Assembly (NCBI GenBank): GCA_002440125.1
Contig: DJRQ01000020.1
Coordinates: forward strand, 1-26,959
From: Caryophanales bacterium UBA6356
GTDB lineage: Bacteria > Bacillota_I > Bacilli_A > RFN20 > CAG-826
Reading direction: 5' to 3'
Length of the DNA stretch: 26,959 nucleotides
In this document: positions 16,866-24,671 of the stretch, in pieces
How positions within the stretch are numbered: the stretch's first letter is position 1
How the letters are laid out: each line of letters begins with the position of its first letter
Position numbers and translations under genes: made by a program
Notes under the pieces: generated by a model
The model's input: the letters and a program-made list of their open reading frames with translations, nothing else
Databases searched by the model: none
What the model was told of the DNA's origin: nothing

Positions 16866-18152
16866 ATGAAAATCAAAGTTTTAGTCGTTGGCTGTGGCGA
16901 TCGCGCCACAGTTTATTGCCATGAAGGCGTGGATCATCTTAAGGAAATGGAAATTGTTGCTTGCGTTGATCCTAACCCAGAGCGTAGGCGTTATATGCAA
17001 GAAAATTTTTTTGTGCCCGCCTCTATGTGCTTTTCTAGCATCGAGGGTGTGCTCAAACTAGGGAAAATCGCCGATGCCGTTATAAATGGGACGATGGATT
17101 CCCTTCATTTAGAGACCTCTTTGCCATTCTTAAAGCAAGGCTATCACATGCTTTTGGAGAAACCTTTAGTCAACAATAAAAAGGATTTATTGTTTCTTCA
17201 AAAAACAGCGGACGAAAACCATGTGAAACTCATGACATGCCATGTTCTCCGATATGCGCCATTTTATCGGAAGATTAAAGAATTAATTTTAAAAGGGGCG
17301 TTGGGTCAAATCCAAAATATCCAAACCAGCGAACGGGTCGGGGCGTATCACTCCTCTGTCAGCTATTTGCGAGGAAAGTGGAATAAAGAAAGCGAATGTG
17401 GCTCCTCACTATTGCTTGCGAAATGCTGTCATGATATGGACTTAATCTGCTGGCTCAATAACATCACTAAGCCAATTGAGGTCTATAGTAGTGGCGCGAG
17501 AACCTATTTTATTGAGAAAAACGCGCCAAAAGGAAGTGGCAATCGTTGTTTGGTGGATTGTCCTAAAGCCATTCGCGAAAAGTGCATCTATGAAGCGGAA
17601 ACCATGTATATTAAAAACACAGTGCTCCCATGGTATCCATGGCAATGCACGGGTAAGAATTACGAAGAGGTGACAACCGAAGAAAAATACGAATCCCTGA
17701 AAACGAATAATCCACATGGAAGATGCGTTTTTAAATGCGGCGGAGATTTATTGGACCATCAGAACGTTCTCGTTCGCTTCGCCAACGGAAGCACGGCAAA
17801 TCATTTCCTTGTTTTAGGCGCGATGAAACCGACAAGAACGATATTTATTAGTGGGAGCGAAGGAGAGATTGAAGGCGATCCTTCAGGGGAACTCATCGTT
17901 CGCAAATTTGACAAGAGCACGGATTTCTTCACCGAAGAAAAAATCGAGTTCAATGATAAACAAGGCGAGACAGGCGGTCATTATGGCGGAGATAGGGGGC
18001 TTGTCGCCGACTTTATCAGCTATGTAAAAGGAGAAACGCCTTCGATATCCTGCACGGCTATTTCCGATAGCATAAATGGGCATTGCGTTGTTTTTGCTGC
18101 GGATGATTCCATAAAGACAGATATGCCAGTCAAAATGAATAGCGAGGAATAG
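16866..18152 (+). CDS. Gfo/Idh/MocA-family NAD(P)-dependent oxidoreductase with Cys-rich insert
   Basis: A 428-residue cytoplasmic enzyme. The N-terminal Rossmann fold has VLVVGCGDRA (residues 6-14), the acidic end of beta-2 at CVDPN, and the family EKP motif at 98-100, whose Lys is catalytic. The second half begins with the substrate-side CCHDMDLICWL (187-197). Between about 225 and 295 is an insert with Cys228, Cys232, Cys240, Cys261, Cys287 and Cys291, seen in a subset of the family and possibly metal-binding. Members oxidise or epimerise sugars, and some cleave glycosides through a 3-keto intermediate. Its start lies three bases after the permease stop, with GGGAG upstream. The reaction here is unknown, but a sugar released by the neighbouring hydrolases is the obvious substrate. 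Confidence 0.92.
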   Translation: MKIKVLVVGCGDRATVYCHEGVDHLKEMEIVACVDPNPERRRYMQENFFVPASMCFSSIEGVLKLGKIADAVINGTMDSLHLETSLPFLKQGYHMLLEKPLVNNKKDLLFLQKTADENHVKLMTCHVLRYAPFYRKIKELILKGALGQIQNIQTSERVGAYHSSVSYLRGKWNKESECGSSLLLAKCCHDMDLICWLNNITKPIEVYSSGARTYFIEKNAPKGSGNRCLVDCPKAIREKCIYEAETMYIKNTVLPWYPWQCTGKNYEEVTTEEKYESLKTNNPHGRCVFKCGGDLLDHQNVLVRFANGSTANHFLVLGAMKPTRTIFISGSEGEIEGDPSGELIVRKFDKSTDFFTEEKIEFNDKQGETGGHYGGDRGLVADFISYVKGETPSISCTAISDSINGHCVVFAADDSIKTDMPVKMNSEE

Positions 18153-18153
18153 C

Positions 18154-20340
18154 ATGAGCAAGGGCAGAGTAACCATACCTACGGATTCTTCTTTTGTCGA
18201 AGGAACGAAAAAATTATTGAAATATTGGGGGGCTGACGCTGTTCGTGATTGCGATGGCGTATCCCTTCCAAAGGACGTAAAGCAATTCGGAACGGACGTA
18301 TATAAGGCTTATTTTATTGTGCGAGAAGACCACGAATATGCCTTACGCCACAAAGAGTATTGGCAGAACGTCGCTTTGATAACGGATCGAAAACTCGCCA
18401 AAGAGAAAGAACTCGATGTCGATCTTTTGGAAAATTCATTCTTAGAAAGCCTTGAGGTGAATGAAAAAGATTATCAAAAGTATTGGCAAGTATTCGATCG
18501 AACAAATGGAGAATTGCATCTCGATTGGGAATATTTGGGGAATGGGAAAGTGCGTGTCCGTAACTGCGAACCTTTCCATGAATACACTGTTAACTTTTTT
18601 GCGAAGAATACGTGGGATCCTGTGCAAATATATAACTACCATGTGAACCATTGGAGTGTTCCTAAGGACATTGATTTGGACCCGGTCTATCCTGAAGCTT
18701 TAGCCCATATGCTCGAACGCATGGAAAGATGGCTTAAAGCGAATCCAGATGTGACAGTTGTGCGCTTCACCACCTTTTTCTACAACTTTTTAATCGTGAA
18801 TGCGACGGGGACGAAACAACGAATTTGGGATTGGCACGCTTATCCTATGAGCGCTTCTCCGAAGATGTTTGAACTCTTCGAGAAAGAGACTGGGGAAAAG
18901 TTTACGTTAGAAGACCTCATTTCCGAAGGGTATTATTCAAATCGCTTTGTGATTCCAACGGACAAGGAATTACGTTATGAAGATTTCGTCGAAAAGAAGT
19001 GTGCTGAATGGGCCAAGATGTTCGTCGATCTTTGCCATAAATACGGAAAGAAAGCCGTTATGTTCGATGGCGACCATAGAATCGGAACGGAGCCCTATTC
19101 ACCATATTTTGAAAGCATTGGCCTTGATGGCGTGGTGGGTGCTCCAAGCTCAGCAATATATATTTCGCAAATCGCGAATATGAAAGGCATTCATTTCACA
19201 GAAGGGCGATTGAACCCGTATTTCTTTCCGAACGAATGTCCTAGCGATGAAAAAGGAACGGAAATTCTTCTTCGTTGCTGGAACAGCATGAGGAGAGGCC
19301 TCCTTAAAAAGCCAATCGATCGCATTGGCTTTGGCGGATATCTCAAGCAAATCGAACACGATCAGAAACTGATTGATTCGATTCGATATGTGTGCGATGA
19401 GTTCCGAACGATTCGTGAGAACATCGGTTATGAATGCTCTTGCAAGCGGAAAGGTAAAATTGCCGTTTTGACGTATCGGGGAAGACGCGACTCTTGGATG
19501 ATGAACGGCACTTTTGTTGACGACGCAAGGCAAGGGGGTTGCTATTATTGGTCTATCTTATCGGCCCTTGCGATATTACCGTTTGATGTTGATTTTATTT
19601 CTTTTTCCGAAGCAAGTGAAAGAGATTTAAATGAATATGACGCGATCGTAACATGCGGGATTCCAGGGACAAGCTTCCAGGGGGGTAAGGTGTGGAAGGA
19701 TGGAAAGCTCGTTACTGCGATTCGTAAATACGTGTATGCGGGAGGCGCTTTCTTTGGAGTTGGAGAACCAAGCGGTTACCAATTTCAAGGTAAGTACATC
19801 CAATTAAGCGACGTGCTTGGCGTAGAGAAAGATTGCGACTTCCGCAATTTCGAAAAACGCGATCCCTTTGAAATAAAAACAAAGCATTGGATTAGTGAAG
19901 GAATCGACATGTCGATGGTGTCCTTCAACCGCTTTGAGCGCAAAATCTACCCAATTGGGGCAACTGTTCTCGCAAACGAATATGATTGGGAATACCCTGA
20001 GGGAAGCCAAAACGCCGCGAACGTGCATATGGCGATCAATGAATATGGTAAAGGAAGAAGCGTCTATCTTTCTGGGATTACCGCCAATAACGAGACGTAC
20101 CGATTGATTTATCGTTCTTTGCTATGGGCGATGCATAAAGAATGCGAAACAAAAAATCTTTATGCGGAAAATTCTAATGTTGACGTGTTTTATTACGAAA
20201 AAAGCAACAAATACGCCCTCTATAATGATGCGGATAAGGAAATCGAGACAAAATATTTTGATGTGAATGGGGTTCTTAAAAAAGTTCGGTTAGAGCCAAA
20301 AGAGATAAGGTTGATTGACATAAGAGGGGATAAGAAATGA
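18154..20340 (+). CDS. GH112 beta-galactoside phosphorylase
   Basis: A 728-residue cytosolic phosphorylase of family GH112, close to the usual length. Known members split Gal-beta-1,3-GlcNAc/GalNAc (LNBP, GNBP) or Gal-beta-1,4-L-rhamnose with Pi to give galactose 1-phosphate. It opens with GRVTIPTD and WGADAVRDCDG (Arg31). Other family blocks are TWDPVQIYN (154-161), VVRFTTFFY (Arg204), FDGDHRIGTEPY with the predicted acid Asp307, and TEGR at 349-352. From memory these match Arg32, Asn166, Arg210 and Asp313 of the bifidobacterial enzyme, with an offset of about six. The acceptor-side segments differ from it (WDWHAYPMSASP; His-Arg after the acid instead of Gln-Trp), so specificity is open. It follows the oxidoreductase after one base and overlaps the next gene by ATGA. 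Confidence 0.93.
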   Translation: MSKGRVTIPTDSSFVEGTKKLLKYWGADAVRDCDGVSLPKDVKQFGTDVYKAYFIVREDHEYALRHKEYWQNVALITDRKLAKEKELDVDLLENSFLESLEVNEKDYQKYWQVFDRTNGELHLDWEYLGNGKVRVRNCEPFHEYTVNFFAKNTWDPVQIYNYHVNHWSVPKDIDLDPVYPEALAHMLERMERWLKANPDVTVVRFTTFFYNFLIVNATGTKQRIWDWHAYPMSASPKMFELFEKETGEKFTLEDLISEGYYSNRFVIPTDKELRYEDFVEKKCAEWAKMFVDLCHKYGKKAVMFDGDHRIGTEPYSPYFESIGLDGVVGAPSSAIYISQIANMKGIHFTEGRLNPYFFPNECPSDEKGTEILLRCWNSMRRGLLKKPIDRIGFGGYLKQIEHDQKLIDSIRYVCDEFRTIRENIGYECSCKRKGKIAVLTYRGRRDSWMMNGTFVDDARQGGCYYWSILSALAILPFDVDFISFSEASERDLNEYDAIVTCGIPGTSFQGGKVWKDGKLVTAIRKYVYAGGAFFGVGEPSGYQFQGKYIQLSDVLGVEKDCDFRNFEKRDPFEIKTKHWISEGIDMSMVSFNRFERKIYPIGATVLANEYDWEYPEGSQNAANVHMAINEYGKGRSVYLSGITANNETYRLIYRSLLWAMHKECETKNLYAENSNVDVFYYEKSNKYALYNDADKEIETKYFDVNGVLKKVRLEPKEIRLIDIRGDKK

Positions 20341-21944
20341 GAAAAGTGAATATTGCCAGGATTGTCGAGACCTGGCATTGCAAGAATACCGATGCTCTTT
20401 TTCATAATCTTTCCTCTGAGAGTCACCCCTTCATCATGGAAACATGCACTTTTGAGAAAGGTGGATATATTATTATCGACTTCGGTAAAGAGATATGTGG
20501 AAGAGTCCATGTTGTTTTTGGTTACAATGAAGCAGGAGAAATCCGCATTAGGACTGGCGAATCCGTTGCGGAAGCTTGCGCGGAGCTGGGGGAGAAGAAT
20601 GCGGGGAACAATCATTCTTTGCGCGATGCGACATATCCTGTTGTCGGATGGAGCGATTTCTCCACCACAGAGACAGGGTTTCGTTTTATGCGAATCGATG
20701 TGGCGAAAGGCGAGCGCGTTTATGTTTCATCTATCTTCGCGGAGGAAAGCGCGAACGGACTAGAGACGCGTGGATCATTTCTATGTAGCAATCAACGAGT
20801 TAACGATATTTTTGAGGTGGCGAAAAGAACAATATCTTTGTGCGTTCGCGAAAAAGAAATATGGGACGGGGTAAAACGCGATCGAGTCGTGTGGATTGGC
20901 GATTTTTACCCTGAACTATTAAGCGCGTATACAATTTATGGGAACATCCCCCAATTTGAGCATGTTCTCAATTATGTCAAATACTTTGATGGGCACTGGA
21001 TTAACAATATTCCTGCCTATTCCGCTTGGTGGATTATCTGCCTTGAGAAATACTTCGAATTGTCTGGAAACGCGGATTATGTCAAACATATGCTGCCCTA
21101 TGTGGATAAAATCGTTCGAGACTTTTCTTTGATTGTCAAAGAAGGCGGCGAAGTGTCTTACCAAAATAGTGATTTAATCCTTTTTGAAGGAAATGAGTTT
21201 TTTGTTGATTGGCCAACAAACGGCAAAGAAGATAGCAAAATTGGCTGGCGGTATTTATTGATTTACGCAATGAAGAAAGCGAAAGAGGTCTATTCTTTCT
21301 TTGACAAAGTATCACCTCTAGCTGATTTGGTTTTAAAACGACTAAACGAATTCGAGTATAAGCCATCATCATTTAAACAGATTACTGCTTTGGGCGTTTT
21401 AGCGGGAAAAATTGATTCAGAAGAAGCGAAAATCCGGTTAAAAGAAGATGGGGCGAAAGGCGTAACGGCCTTTCTTAGCTTTGCGATTATTGAAGCGCTT
21501 ACAAAACTTGGCGAAGGCGAATTCGCGTTGTCTATCATTAAAGAATATTTTGGAGACATGATTGATTTGGGTGCAACGACGTTTTGGGAGGATTTCGATG
21601 TTGATTGGTTAAAGGATAATCCATCGACTCTAGTGGACACGCCAGACACAAAACGAAAAAATATTCATGCGGATTATGGAAAGTTTTGCTACCAAGGATT
21701 AAGGCATAGTCTTTGCCATGGCTGGTCGACTGGATTCCTCGATTTCTTCTATAAACACATTTTAGGAATCGTTCCTCTTGAAAAAGGGTATAAAACAATA
21801 AAGATAGACCCACATCTATACAGCCTAGAATTTGTGGAAGGAAGGATTCCAACTCGTTTCGGTATAATTGCCGTGAGACATGTATTGAAAAACGGAAAAA
21901 TAGAAACCATTTATACTCTTCCTGATGGAGTAAATAAAGTATGA
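20337..21944 (+). CDS. GH78-type alpha-L-rhamnosidase-like enzyme, cytoplasmic
   Basis: A 535-residue protein with no signal peptide. An N-terminal beta domain (to about 145) precedes an (alpha/alpha)6 barrel. Family GH78 marks are FLCSNQRVNDIFEVAKRT (148-165), WDGVKRDRVVWIGD (176-189), LGATTFWEDF (411-420) with Glu418 at the catalytic base position, SLCHGWSTG (458-466) and the C-terminal beta sandwich starting LGIVPLEKGYKTIKIDP. In classical GH78 the first motif is DCPxRxE, whose Glu is the general acid; here the equivalent position is Asp182. It would release L-rhamnose or a related sugar from an imported oligosaccharide. It is translationally coupled on both sides (ATGA overlaps). At 535 residues it is a short, trimmed version of enzymes often above 700. 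Confidence 0.85.
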   Translation: MRKVNIARIVETWHCKNTDALFHNLSSESHPFIMETCTFEKGGYIIIDFGKEICGRVHVVFGYNEAGEIRIRTGESVAEACAELGEKNAGNNHSLRDATYPVVGWSDFSTTETGFRFMRIDVAKGERVYVSSIFAEESANGLETRGSFLCSNQRVNDIFEVAKRTISLCVREKEIWDGVKRDRVVWIGDFYPELLSAYTIYGNIPQFEHVLNYVKYFDGHWINNIPAYSAWWIICLEKYFELSGNADYVKHMLPYVDKIVRDFSLIVKEGGEVSYQNSDLILFEGNEFFVDWPTNGKEDSKIGWRYLLIYAMKKAKEVYSFFDKVSPLADLVLKRLNEFEYKPSSFKQITALGVLAGKIDSEEAKIRLKEDGAKGVTAFLSFAIIEALTKLGEGEFALSIIKEYFGDMIDLGATTFWEDFDVDWLKDNPSTLVDTPDTKRKNIHADYGKFCYQGLRHSLCHGWSTGFLDFFYKHILGIVPLEKGYKTIKIDPHLYSLEFVEGRIPTRFGIIAVRHVLKNGKIETIYTLPDGVNKV

Positions 21945-22843
21945 AGAAATTGATTCTTGATACCGATATCGGCGCGGATTGCGACGATGCTGTTGCCTTA
22001 GACTATCTGCTAAAAAAGACGAGGGAAGAAGAATGCGAAATCAGCGCAATCACGGCATCTACGACAAGAGAATTCGCTGTCGCAGGGGTAAGGAGAATTC
22101 TCGATGATTTTGGATTTCCGTCCATTCCTGTTGGCGAATATCAAGGAGAGCCTCTCTCGTGCGATAATTTCGATCATTATGCAAAAGCACTTGCGCGAGG
22201 CGTTTCTATCAAAGGCGAAAACGCCACAAAATTGATGCGAAAAGTCCTCGTGACAAACGACAAGACCGATTTAATCTGCATAGGCCCTCTTTGTAATATC
22301 GCTTCTCTTCTTCGTAGCGAATCAGACGAATTATCAAGCCAAACCGGACTTGAGCTTATTAAACACAAAGCAGGAAAATTATACCTCATGGGCGGGGCGT
22401 TCGAATTTTTGCTCGGCGAAACGCCTTTTGCAGAATGGAATTTTGAGCAGGACTTAGTAAGTGCGAAAATGGTTTTGGAAGAATTCCCGAACGAGATTGT
22501 GATTTGCCCTTCCGAAACCGGCGCTCGCGTTATTACATATAAAGAAAATACAAGCGGTTTTACAAAAGAAGCGATGGATCATTTCTTTCGATCAATCGGC
22601 AACCCCCTTCTTCGTTCTCGGCCGAGCTGGGACCCATTAACGTGCATGGTGGCTTTAAATGAAAGCCGCTTTCGATTTTCAAGTTACGGCATCGTTCAAG
22701 TTTCTGGGGAAGGTTACACGGAATTCGTTCCTAAAGATAAAGGGCGTATAAAATACCTTACCCTTGATAATGATTTCAAAAAGATAGAAAAAGAATTGAA
22801 CGACGATTTAGAGAATAGTCATAAACAATTGAAAGATATATGA
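21941..22843 (+). CDS. Inosine/uridine-preferring nucleoside hydrolase-like protein
   Basis: A 300-residue protein of the nucleoside hydrolase fold. The calcium-binding aspartate cluster DTDIGADCDDA (7-17) is intact. The LYLMGGAF loop (148-154), the ribose-binding AEWNFEQD (164-171) and the late Asp231 are present. Where IU-nucleoside hydrolases carry a catalytic His before that Asp (HDP), this one has Trp230 (SWDP). It keeps the machinery for a furanoside-like sugar but probably changes leaving-group activation. It is the last gene of the operon and overlaps the GH78 gene by ATGA. A sugar operon is an odd home for nucleoside salvage, so an N- or O-ribosyl-like glycoside substrate is possible. 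The fold is certain, the substrate is not. Confidence 0.88.
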   Translation: MKKLILDTDIGADCDDAVALDYLLKKTREEECEISAITASTTREFAVAGVRRILDDFGFPSIPVGEYQGEPLSCDNFDHYAKALARGVSIKGENATKLMRKVLVTNDKTDLICIGPLCNIASLLRSESDELSSQTGLELIKHKAGKLYLMGGAFEFLLGETPFAEWNFEQDLVSAKMVLEEFPNEIVICPSETGARVITYKENTSGFTKEAMDHFFRSIGNPLLRSRPSWDPLTCMVALNESRFRFSSYGIVQVSGEGYTEFVPKDKGRIKYLTLDNDFKKIEKELNDDLENSHKQLKDI

Positions 22844-22908
22844 ACAATATGTTTGTTGGAATTTTTGCGAAATAAATTGCCATCAACAATTTCACGGATT
22901 GGAAATAA

Positions 22909-22928
22909 CCGACAGACATCGGCTTTTT
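22909..22928 (+). terminator. Short hairpin and U-tract after the operon
   Basis: CCGA (22909-22912) pairs with TCGG (22919-22922) around a six-base loop and is followed after one base by TTTTT, then by a second T-run. In the left B copy the fourth pair becomes G-U, so pairing survives the change. The stem is short, so termination is only possible. Confidence 0.35.
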
Positions 22929-23031
22929 GATTTTTCGGAAGGGCGTGCGGACGTGGGCCGGAAGTTCTTAAGGAAAAAAGATTTGGACTGCTTGCTGGAC
23001 CGACTACAAAAAAGCGCGAAAATAATATTCG

Positions 23032-23070
23032 AAAAAAGGATGGTGGTTACTGCACTTTCTATCCTTTTTT
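23032..23070. terminator. A/T-rich hairpin, possible bidirectional terminator between the operon and popT
   Basis: AAAAAAGGAT (23032-23041) and ATCCTTTTTT (23061-23070) form a perfect 10-bp inverted repeat with a 19-base loop. Both strands end in a T-run. It lies between convergent genes. The left B copy keeps nine of the ten pairs (6686-6724). Confidence 0.45.
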
Positions 23071-23093
23071 CATTTTATTCCGTAAAACTTGAG

Positions 23094-23152
23094 AAATTGT
23101 CAATCAAAGAATGTTTTTTTGACTGTTATTCGAGCGTAGTTGAAACGGTTTC
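23094..23152 (+). repeat. Outer direct repeat A, right copy (attR-like)
   Basis: This is the right partner of 6396-6454, with 58 of 59 bases identical. Its last 27 bases are the 3' end of popT (stop plus eight codons), here joined in frame to the rest of the gene. The insertion therefore restored the popT C-terminus exactly. Its first base is also the last base of repeat B. Confidence 0.85.
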
Positions 23153-24082
23153 AGTCTTTATTATCTTCTTAGAAATTACGAAACAAGCGATAAAAGATGC
23201 GATAAGTAAAATAATAGCAACAATCCACTCCCAAGCCTTTGTTGTTTCATAAACAAGATGAGGAACGTTATCCAATAAAACAACCATTTCTTGATTGAAG
23301 AACATGGATATGACGGAACCAAAAACAAAGCCGATGACAACGTCGAATGTCCTGTCGTGATGCTTCTCTAAAAGCCTTTTCATCGCTTTGCTTGTTAAAA
23401 GGAATCCCAAGGCGATTCCTATTAGCAAAGAACAAATAATACCAATTCCACTCTCTATTCTTTCATGGTTATGAAACATTGAGCCTTCTCCCAGGAAGAC
23501 GTTTAGAATAGGCGTGTATAAGCCAAATATGAAGAGAATCATAGAGCCGGATATACCGGGGACGATGCATGCTGCGGCAGCAATAAAACCCGAAGCAAAA
23601 ACGGCGATATAAACCCACCATTCGCCCTTTCTAAAAGCGTCTTCTAAATCCAGGTTCCAATAGAATTTCGAAAGAACACTAAGTATTCCAATTAAAGCGG
23701 CAAAAATTGCTGAGATAATCATAATCAAAATGGGTTTTGCTGTCTTTTTTTGGTTTTTTACCTCTTTCGTAATGAGAGGAGAAAAGCCCAGCACGATACC
23801 TGCGAAAAGAGATACGATGGCCACGGGGGCATAGTGGAACCCATAGTGAATTCCTATCATGATGGCTAAGACGCTTATAACAGCGCCAATTCCTAAAGGG
23901 AGCAAAGAAAAGAAACTCTTCTTAAAGTTTCTAAAAAGTTCCGAAATTCCTCCGATAAGCCTTTTGTAAATGCCCGTTATAAGGGCCATTGTTCCCGCGC
24001 TTACGCCGGGGATCATCCCTAGTCCTAAAGACGCTCCTTTAAGGACGTCGAGAAGCCATTTTTTGATTTTCATGGAAACCAT
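23126..24082 (-). CDS. popT: DUF368 / PopT-family undecaprenyl-phosphate translocase
   Basis: A 318-residue polytopic membrane protein of the DUF368 family, whose characterised members recycle undecaprenyl phosphate across the membrane for cell-wall synthesis. The two pseudo-repeated halves each carry the family loop: MIPGVSAGTMALITGIY (about 22-38) and CIVPGISGSMILFIFGLY in the second half. At least eight hydrophobic segments are visible. ATG 24082 gives MVSMKIKKW; the internal ATG at 24073 is an alternative start, and neither has a strong ribosome binding site. The gene is divergent from the flavodoxin gene. The last eight codons lie in repeat A, so the C-terminus is part of the insertion junction. 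In the inferred ancestral order it preceded tetR on the same strand. Confidence 0.9.
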   Translation of the reverse strand: MVSMKIKKWLLDVLKGASLGLGMIPGVSAGTMALITGIYKRLIGGISELFRNFKKSFFSLLPLGIGAVISVLAIMIGIHYGFHYAPVAIVSLFAGIVLGFSPLITKEVKNQKKTAKPILIMIISAIFAALIGILSVLSKFYWNLDLEDAFRKGEWWVYIAVFASGFIAAAACIVPGISGSMILFIFGLYTPILNVFLGEGSMFHNHERIESGIGIICSLLIGIALGFLLTSKAMKRLLEKHHDRTFDVVIGFVFGSVISMFFNQEMVVLLDNVPHLVYETTKAWEWIVAIILLIASFIACFVISKKIIKTETVSTTLE

Positions 24083-24122
24083 AATAGCCTATTCCCACTC
24101 CGAAGTGGTAGACTTCCCTTGC

Positions 24123-24671
24123 ATGAAAACTTTAATCCTATATTGTTCCAAAACCGGAAACACAAAAACGTACGCCCTTGATTTGGCAAAAGCCGTTGAC
24201 GCCGATGTCTATCCCCTTAAGAAGCTCAAACCAAAAAAATGGTTAGAGTATGACACCATCGTTTTTGGTGGCTGGATTATGGGAGGAACCATTCAAGGAC
24301 TTGATAAATTCCTTCAAAGCTGGGACCTTATCTCAGATAAAAACGTCATCGTCTTTGCCGACGGCATGGGAGTGCCAGATAGCGCTACTCGGACCGCTCT
24401 TATTGAGCAAAACGTCTTAGACATCTATCACATCCGCTTCTACCAACTCCGTGGGTCCTTTGATTTTAAAAAGCTAAAATTCCCGTATAGTTTCCTTCTT
24501 AATAACACCTTGATTCAAATGCAAAAGGACCCCAAGCAAGCGGAGACTGCCAAAGCACTCGAATCTTTTAAGGATTGTCCTTTGGAATATTATGATCACG
24601 AGAAAATGGACCGCATGATTTCCGTTATTCGGTCTTTGGCGATTGAGGTTCCTTTCGAGGAAAAGAAATGA
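24123..24671 (+). CDS. Flavodoxin-domain protein
   Basis: A 182-residue protein. The FMN phosphate-binding loop follows the first strand: MKTLILYCSKTGNTKTYALDLA. The second strand region VFGGWIMGGTIQG and a later IVFADGMGV fit the flavodoxin fold as found in HemG-like or menaquinone-dependent protoporphyrinogen-oxidase-type flavodoxins. Such proteins carry electrons or reduce quinones, but the partner is unknown. The frame is open for 51 codons upstream. ATG 24123 is chosen because the conserved strand begins there and the upstream part overlaps popT. It overlaps pth by ATGA and is probably co-transcribed with it and mfd. Confidence 0.85.
   Translation: MKTLILYCSKTGNTKTYALDLAKAVDADVYPLKKLKPKKWLEYDTIVFGGWIMGGTIQGLDKFLQSWDLISDKNVIVFADGMGVPDSATRTALIEQNVLDIYHIRFYQLRGSFDFKKLKFPYSFLLNNTLIQMQKDPKQAETAKALESFKDCPLEYYDHEKMDRMISVIRSLAIEVPFEEKK

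Larger units (their letters stand above)
22858..23094 (+). repeat. Inner direct repeat B, right copy (237 bp, noncoding)
   Basis: This matches the left copy at 6464-6749 in the same orientation, without the left copy's extra 50 bases. It begins 15 bases after the operon's last stop and abuts outer repeat A, whereas on the left nine bases separate A from B. It occupies nearly the whole 282-base interval between the convergent operon and popT and contains both hairpins listed separately. Confidence 0.85.
6396..23152. mobile_element. Putative 16.7-kb inserted genomic islet flanked by nested direct repeats
   Basis: The order of parts is A(59)-B(286)-cluster-B(237)-A(59), all direct. The offset between the A copies is 16,698 bases, the predicted size of an excised circle. 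The outer repeat reproduces the 3' end of popT, a common result of site-specific integration at a gene end. The cargo is a self-contained glycan-utilisation operon with its own AraC regulator. No integrase, transposase, relaxase or phage gene is visible inside, so it may have been mobilised in trans or decayed, or have arrived by recombination between dispersed repeats. The boundaries are well supported; the mechanism is inference. Confidence 0.55.

Noticed and set aside
22899..23252. A 117-residue plus-strand frame across repeats B and A into popT
   Set aside because: It runs antisense to the end of popT and through the noncoding repeat, has no ribosome binding site and is broken in the left B copy.
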